Source: Candidatus Acidiferrales bacterium
Lineage (GTDB): Bacteria; Acidobacteriota; Terriglobia; Acidiferrales; UBA7541
Direction: 5' to 3'
DNA: 7,683 nt
Assembly (NCBI GenBank): GCA_955651735.1
Contig: CATPAM010000179.1
Location: forward strand, 1 to 7,683
In this document: piece by piece, positions 3,833-7,683 of the stretch
Layout of the letters: each line of letters begins with the position of its first letter
Position numbering within the stretch: position 1 is the stretch's first letter
The notes under the pieces: model-generated
What the model was told of the DNA's origin: nothing
Databases searched by the model: none
Seen by the model: only the letters and a program-made list of their open reading frames with translations
Position numbers and translations under genes: made by a program

Positions 3833-6778
3833 TCAGAACGCGAATTGCACTTGCAAATCGATGCGGCGGTTCGCGCCGGCGGACGAAAAGGGCCCGGTGG
3901 CCAGGGCATTCGGTTGACCGAAGAACGGCGAGCCGAGAACGCCGCTGGGCGTAGTTACGTTCACGACGTTCAAGACGTTGCGCGCGGAGACGCTGAACGT
4001 CAGGTTGTAACGGCGATCCGTAGGGGTTCCCATTCCGCCGAACCCACCGCCAAACGGGCCGCCGCGACCATGCTCACCGCCACCTCCACGTCCGCCTCCC
4101 GGTCCTCCGCCCGGACCGCCCGCGGTGGGCGCAGTTTCCGGCTTTCTGCCGAAGCCGAACGTCTTACCGAGCCGCATGTTTAAGGTAAAGCGAGGCGAGG
4201 TGGTGCCGTAGTTGATGGGAACGATTTTCTCGCCGGGAACCGGGACGGTGTCGAAAGTGCCGAATTGTGTGATCACCACGTCTGCGGGGTTGGAAAGAAC
4301 GCTGGCGAACGACGGGCGAGAGTTGAAAACGGTGTTGCCATTGAGATCGGTAGGCACGGTGATATTGAAAGGCGGTCCGGACTGCGCGACGAGAAACGGA
4401 CTGAGGCGGAAAGCATGCGGCAGGGCCATGGTACCGCCAAAAAACACGCGGTGGCGGATATCGAAGGCCGCGCGTCCATAGTCCTGGCCTAAGTCGTACG
4501 GATTGGAACTAAACGTCGAGGGACCCGCAGTGTCGCTGTTCGCGTAGTTGAGCACGTAATAGCCAAACAAAGAAAATTTCGTGCCCACGCGGATATTGGA
4601 ATTTACGATTAGCTGTTTCTGCCGGAAAACACCGTCGGATTGATATTCGAAGATGTTCCCGACGTTTCCGAAGGGGCGTATGGCTGCAGGATTGAAGGGA
4701 TCGCCGGGAGGATACGTTCCCGGCTCAGGCGCATTGATGTTGCTGACCAGCAGCGAGTGGACTCCGCGAGTATTGAGATAGGTGACGGTAAGGTTCGCGC
4801 TCTTGGTGAGCTGGCGCTCCAGGCTGACGCCGGTCTGCATAACATACGGTGCGCGAAGATTGGGATCGATTCTATATTTCGAGCAAGTATTGGGATCAAT
4901 TAGAGAACTGCCCGTGGCGCAAGGTTGCGGAGGGAGACTCAAGCAAGTGAGTCCGGGAGAGTTCGGACAATAGACGGGATTGTTGATCACCAGCTGCTCT
5001 TGGTTCAAACCGTTGACCCGCTCCGCCTGTATCACCAGGTCGCTGGTGAAACGGTCGTAGAACATCCCAAAGCCGGCGCGCAAAACGGTCTTAGGCGACT
5101 TGTTCTTCCCTCCTCCGCCCAGCCCCCAGGCGAAGCCGATGCGTGGCGCGACATCGGCGTGATCACTAATGGCGTTCTGAGTTTCGTAGCGCAGGCCGTA
5201 GCTCAGGGTCATGTTGGAGCGAAAGCGCCAATCATCCTGGATGTACAGGCCCACGTCGAAGACATTCACCGCCAAGTTGGGCACACCCTCGGTGACTTTC
5301 GCTTGGTTAGGCCCGCTGCCCGGCAAGCCCATGAGTGTCGATTTGTAGCTGGTGAGTTCTGACCCATTCAGGGATGTGAACGTGTAGGTACCGTTGAAAT
5401 TCGATATGGAGTTGCTGGAGTCGCGGATATCGCGGACGCGGCCGCCGAATTTCAGGAAGTGCGTGCCGAGGGCCATGGATGTGTAGTTCTGCAATTCGTA
5501 GCGATCCTGGTTGTCGATGACGGAGCCCTGGCTGTTTCCGCCAGTGGTGAAAGCGCCGGGGACGCCAATCGTGGGCAGCGGGCTCTGCGCGTCCTGGTTG
5601 TTGCGGTCGCGGATGTACTGAAAGCGCGTTTCGTTGACAATTTTCGCGCCGAAGATTTGCGAATCGCTGACTTGCAGGGTTTGCTCGGTGTTGGTGACGT
5701 TGTAAGCCTGAGAAGGCAGCGAGAATTGGCCAACGCCGTCATCGGTTTCGTTCTCGCGGTAGAACTGGTAGCGCGCCGTCAAAGTATTGTTCGTACCGAG
5801 CTGATAATCCAGACGTGGACTGAAGTTGGTCCGCGTGCGCGGGTTGGCAACCGCCTCGCTTAGCGTCAGCAGGTTGAAATTAGAATCGAGGGTTCTTGCG
5901 TCGATCACCTGCGAATCGTTGATGTCGCGCCGCTCCAGGTTGAAGAAGAAGGAAGCCTTCTTGCTCAGCGGCCCGCCGACGTTGCCGCTGAATTGCGTGG
6001 TCTCATAGCCTGGCTGCGTCTGGACGAAGGGGCTTTTGGAATTGAACGCGGACGTAGTACCGCTGAAATAGAGTTGGCCGTGGAACTGGTCACTGCCGGG
6101 CTTGGTCAGGATTTCGATGCGTCCGTAGCCGAGCTTGTCGTATTCCGCGGAGAAAGGATTCTGGTTGATGCGAATTTCGCGGATGGAGGCTTTGGGCGGA
6201 AGCTGGCCGCCGGTGAAGCCGTCGATATAGATCTGGCCGCCATTCGGCCCAGCGGAAGGGCCGGCGAGTGCCTGCAGATCGGACTGCAAGTCGTCCGGAT
6301 CATCGGAAAGCGCTTCGAGGTCCTTTCCCTGCAGCACGATTGCGCCGGCATTGTTGGCCGGATTGGTGTCCAGAGCGGCGGCGGCCTGGTCAGTGACTGT
6401 GACTTTCTCTTCCCGGACCTCGATGGTAAGCGGCACGTCCAGCTTTTGAATTTGTCCGGCCAGGACTTCGAAATTTGAAGCCTCGAACGCCGCAAATCCC
6501 TGCGCAATTACCTTCACGCCATATTTTCCGGGGAAGAGGCTCTTGAACTCGTAGATTCCATCACGGTTGGTAATGGCGGTAAGCGCGTTACCCGTGGCCG
6601 TGGTGATGATCACCGCGGCATTGGCAATCACGCTTCCGGAAGGGTCGGTAACTTGACCACGGAGCGTGCCACTGGTGGTTTGCGCGAGCATCCCGGGTGA
6701 CGCGAGCAGCAGCGCGAGGGCAGCCGCGAGGAGAATGAGCGCGATGCGGGCAATCCTTTGAACACCACCGAATGTCAT
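3833..6778 (-). CDS. TonB-dependent receptor with carboxypeptidase-regulatory-like N-terminal domain
   Basis: This 981-residue outer-membrane protein probably imports an unidentified ligand using TonB energy. From the N-terminus it shows: a signal peptide (hydrophobic core about 11-27, cleavage near MLAQ-TTSG at about 33); a carboxypeptidase-regulatory-like beta-sandwich (about 36-120; GTLRGQVTDPSGSVI, NRDGIYEFKSLFPGKYGV); a TonB-box-like stretch VTVTDQ (about 126-131); a plug domain (about 145-235; QIYIDGF, SIREIRINQNPFSAEYDKLG); then a long beta-barrel with many Tyr/Phe/Arg strand motifs (LYIQDDWRF, LSYGLRYE). It ends in QVQFAF, the terminal Phe expected of an outer-membrane barrel. The ATG at 6778 has AGGAG 5 bases upstream; an adjacent TTG at 6781 is too close to that site. 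Odd features are a Gly-rich stretch (about 887-917) and a four-Cys loop (C604, C612, C620, C632). The Oar-like/Acidobacteriota type of receptor is clear, but the substrate cannot be read from the sequence. Confidence 0.93.
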   Translation of the reverse strand: MTFGGVQRIARIALILLAAALALLLASPGMLAQTTSGTLRGQVTDPSGSVIANAAVIITTATGNALTAITNRDGIYEFKSLFPGKYGVKVIAQGFAAFEASNFEVLAGQIQKLDVPLTIEVREEKVTVTDQAAAALDTNPANNAGAIVLQGKDLEALSDDPDDLQSDLQALAGPSAGPNGGQIYIDGFTGGQLPPKASIREIRINQNPFSAEYDKLGYGRIEILTKPGSDQFHGQLYFSGTTSAFNSKSPFVQTQPGYETTQFSGNVGGPLSKKASFFFNLERRDINDSQVIDARTLDSNFNLLTLSEAVANPRTRTNFSPRLDYQLGTNNTLTARYQFYRENETDDGVGQFSLPSQAYNVTNTEQTLQVSDSQIFGAKIVNETRFQYIRDRNNQDAQSPLPTIGVPGAFTTGGNSQGSVIDNQDRYELQNYTSMALGTHFLKFGGRVRDIRDSSNSISNFNGTYTFTSLNGSELTSYKSTLMGLPGSGPNQAKVTEGVPNLAVNVFDVGLYIQDDWRFRSNMTLSYGLRYETQNAISDHADVAPRIGFAWGLGGGGKNKSPKTVLRAGFGMFYDRFTSDLVIQAERVNGLNQEQLVINNPVYCPNSPGLTCLSLPPQPCATGSSLIDPNTCSKYRIDPNLRAPYVMQTGVSLERQLTKSANLTVTYLNTRGVHSLLVSNINAPEPGTYPPGDPFNPAAIRPFGNVGNIFEYQSDGVFRQKQLIVNSNIRVGTKFSLFGYYVLNYANSDTAGPSTFSSNPYDLGQDYGRAAFDIRHRVFFGGTMALPHAFRLSPFLVAQSGPPFNITVPTDLNGNTVFNSRPSFASVLSNPADVVITQFGTFDTVPVPGEKIVPINYGTTSPRFTLNMRLGKTFGFGRKPETAPTAGGPGGGPGGGRGGGGEHGRGGPFGGGFGGMGTPTDRRYNLTFSVSARNVLNVVNVTTPSGVLGSPFFGQPNALATGPFSSAGANRRIDLQVQFAF
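4028..4120 (-). repeat. Gly-rich low-complexity segment inside the receptor
   Basis: This stretch encodes receptor residues about 887-917: 31 residues that are mostly Gly with scattered Pro, Arg, Phe, one Glu and one His (GGPGGGPGGGRGGGG then EHGRGGPFGG). It lies between two predicted barrel strands, RLGKTFGFGRK before and RRYNLTFSVSARN after, so it should be a flexible loop or turn near the C-terminus. Similar Gly-rich inserts at this place are familiar in receptors of this kind. The underlying DNA is irregular GGN triplets rather than a perfect tandem repeat. Confidence 0.75.
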
Positions 6779-6781
6779 CAA

Positions 6782-6791
6782 GTCTCCTGAA
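6782..6791 (-). promoter_or_regulatory. Ribosome binding site that fixes the receptor start
   Basis: On the minus strand TTTTCAGGAGACTTG precedes the ATG at 6778. AGGAG lies 5 bases from this ATG but only 2 bases from the overlapping TTG at 6781, so the ATG is favoured. Confidence 0.65.
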
Positions 6792-6801
6792 AATACCTAA
6801 G

Positions 6802-6825
6802 TGATTTGCAGCGCCCCGCAAATCA
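6802..6825 (-). repeat. 8-bp perfect inverted repeat spanning the stop codon before the receptor gene
   Basis: TGATTTGC and GCAAATCA are separated by an 8-base GC-rich loop. On the transcribed strand the first arm begins with the TGA stop of the upstream gene. The stem is followed by CTTAGGTATTTT, a poor T-tract, and then the receptor's ribosome binding site. It may be a weak or partial terminator (attenuator) or an intercistronic processing hairpin, setting different levels for the two gene products. There is no direct evidence for either. Confidence 0.4.
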
Positions 6826-7683
6826 TGGCGTTCCCGCGTCTCCTCCGGGTGAGCTGAGGCTCCATGGGGAGAGGATGGATTGACTGCCTTTGGGCGAAGC
6901 TTCGAGAATGGGTTCGACGCCCGCGAGGAGCGTAATTGCGGTGACTCCGCCGTCCTCCGTTCCGGGTGTGGCAACAATCATCACGGCATCGCCCTTGTTC
7001 AAGTCGCTTAGGCTCGCGGCCGGCATGCGGCTGAGGGCCTGCTGAAAATCCGACGGCGCCTGTGCAGACTGTCCAGAATCGGGACGTCTACCCGAGTGCG
7101 CTGCGCCAGTACCGTTTGTTGCGGACGGCTCCGCGGTGCCCTTAGGCGTTGGTCCCGCCGCGGCAAGCGGCGCGTCTGCCGAAGTTCCCTTGAACCGCGC
7201 GGCAATGCGCTGCGCCATGGGAGGCGGCAGTTTGCGGAGCTGGGATTCTCCGGTGACCTTGATGACCACCGGTTTGTTCATAGCGAGGTCCATCACCGTA
7301 ATGGTTCCGGCCGAGGAATCGACAGAGGCGATGGTGCCAGCAATGTTGCGGAAGGAGCCAGACACGACCTCGTCCGCCGCGAGTTCAGTGCCATCTGTGT
7401 TGCGGCTCCCCCGCGCGCGGAGTTGGTCCCCCGCTTTGATTTCACCGATTGGCGCCGACTTTGCGTCATCGAATTTGATGGAATTGGGAGCGTAGCGGCG
7501 CAGCTGAGTATTTTGCGAAACATGGACGGCGACGCTTTTGCTCGCGCCCAGGGCGGTGGTCGTAATCGTGATGGTGCCGCCCACCGGGACGCCCAGCAGC
7601 AGGCTCGCCAGACCGTTACCGCCATTTAGAGTGGTGGCGGCCGGATCGGGACCTTGCGTATACGTGCGGTCGAAGTTGAACTG
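6823..7683 (-). CDS. 5'-truncated chimeric frame: TonB-receptor fragment joined to DUF5666-like repeats
   Basis: The frame is open from the window edge (7683) to a TGA at 6823, 286 visible codons, so its true start lies outside. The first 33 codons look like a piece of a TonB-dependent receptor. The rest resembles DUF5666-type periplasmic proteins: a first repeat (GGTITITTTALGASKSV, then LRRYAPNSIKFDDAK, then IKAGDQLRARG); a second (FRNIAGTIASVDSSAGTITVMDL, then QLRKLPPPMAQRIAARFKG); a Pro/Ala/Gly/Thr-rich linker; and a final segment (MPAASLSDLNKGDAVMIVATPG, then TAITLLAGVEPIL). The DUF5666 function is unknown; these proteins are usually exported. A GTG at 7584 opens the DUF5666-like part, but no Shine-Dalgarno sequence precedes it and the protein would lack a signal peptide, so a start there is unlikely to give a normal product. 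The receptor gene begins 44 bases downstream. The frame may be a gene fusion, a degraded locus or an assembly join. Confidence 0.75.
   Translation of the reverse strand, partial: QFNFDRTYTQGPDPAATTLNGGNGLASLLLGVPVGGTITITTTALGASKSVAVHVSQNTQLRRYAPNSIKFDDAKSAPIGEIKAGDQLRARGSRNTDGTELAADEVVSGSFRNIAGTIASVDSSAGTITVMDLAMNKPVVIKVTGESQLRKLPPPMAQRIAARFKGTSADAPLAAAGPTPKGTAEPSATNGTGAAHSGRRPDSGQSAQAPSDFQQALSRMPAASLSDLNKGDAVMIVATPGTEDGGVTAITLLAGVEPILEASPKGSQSILSPWSLSSPGGDAGTP
7585..7683 (-). other. Fragment of a second TonB-dependent receptor fused in frame to the DUF5666-like region
   Basis: The first 33 visible codons read QFNFDRTYTQGPDP, a short Ala/Thr/Asn/Gly stretch, then GNGLASLLLGVP. The pattern FxFxRxxTQGPdP...GnGlASfLLGxP is one I know from the barrel region of acidobacterial carboxypeptidase-regulatory-domain receptors, where it precedes the 'YxQDDWK' strand. 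Here that strand does not follow. The sequence passes within a few codons (about 7575-7590) into a DUF5666-type strand (TITITTTALG). The intact receptor in this window has a different sequence at the equivalent place (TLMGLPGSG), so the fragment is not a copy of it. Recognition is by recalled motif, not alignment. Confidence 0.6.

Noticed and set aside
3730..3909. 60-residue N-terminal extension of the four-helix membrane protein
   Set aside because: It would overlap the receptor's 3' end and lacks membrane or signal character; AAGGAGG at 3735-3741 points clearly to the ATG at 3729.
7293..7625. 110-codon minus-strand frame overlapping the DUF5666-like region in another frame
   Set aside because: It is Arg/Ser/Ala-rich shadow coding; the overlapping frame has clear repeat structure and family motifs.

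Overview
The window (about 58% G+C by eye) looks like chromosomal DNA of an Acidobacteriota member, probably of the Terriglobia/Acidobacteriia type. The main reason is the minus-strand set of genes. It has a large TonB-dependent receptor with an N-terminal carboxypeptidase-regulatory-like domain and a Gly-rich stretch near the C-terminus. Upstream of it is a DUF5666-type periplasmic protein with the 'LRRYAPNSIKFDDAK' style of repeat, and downstream is a cyclic-nucleotide-binding/DUF1003 fusion. These architectures are familiar from that phylum. The assignment rests on recalled family patterns, not on a search. No tRNA, rRNA, CRISPR array, transposase or phage gene was seen.

Left part, plus strand (1-2433). 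A possible truncated terminator sits at the very left edge. A phosphate-uptake pair follows: a DUF47 (PhoU-like) regulator at 201-827 and a PiT-family inorganic phosphate transporter at 925-1920. This is a classic two-gene unit in which the DUF47 protein is thought to control the low-affinity permease. A small exported four-cysteine protein of unknown function (2002-2433) comes next on the same strand.

Middle and right part, minus strand (2449-7683). Reading in the direction of transcription (right to left), the genes are: an open frame entering from outside the window (7683-6823), a 981-residue TonB-dependent receptor (6778-3833), a 124-residue four-helix membrane protein (3729-3355), and a 277-residue cNMP-binding/DUF1003 membrane protein (3282-2449). 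Spacings are 44, 103 and 72 bases, so some or all may be co-transcribed. Two inverted repeats lie in the intercistronic gaps, and neither is followed by a good T-tract. The last gene converges on the secreted-protein gene with only 15 bases between the two stop codons.

The most unusual point is the right edge. The first 33 codons visible there read as a piece of a TonB-dependent receptor (FNFDRTYTQGPDP...GNGLASLLLG). They run without a stop into a DUF5666-like repeat protein. This is either a real recombination/fusion product or an assembly chimera. Otherwise the window is mostly ordinary housekeeping and envelope genes. I see no convincing complete novel defence or mobile system.
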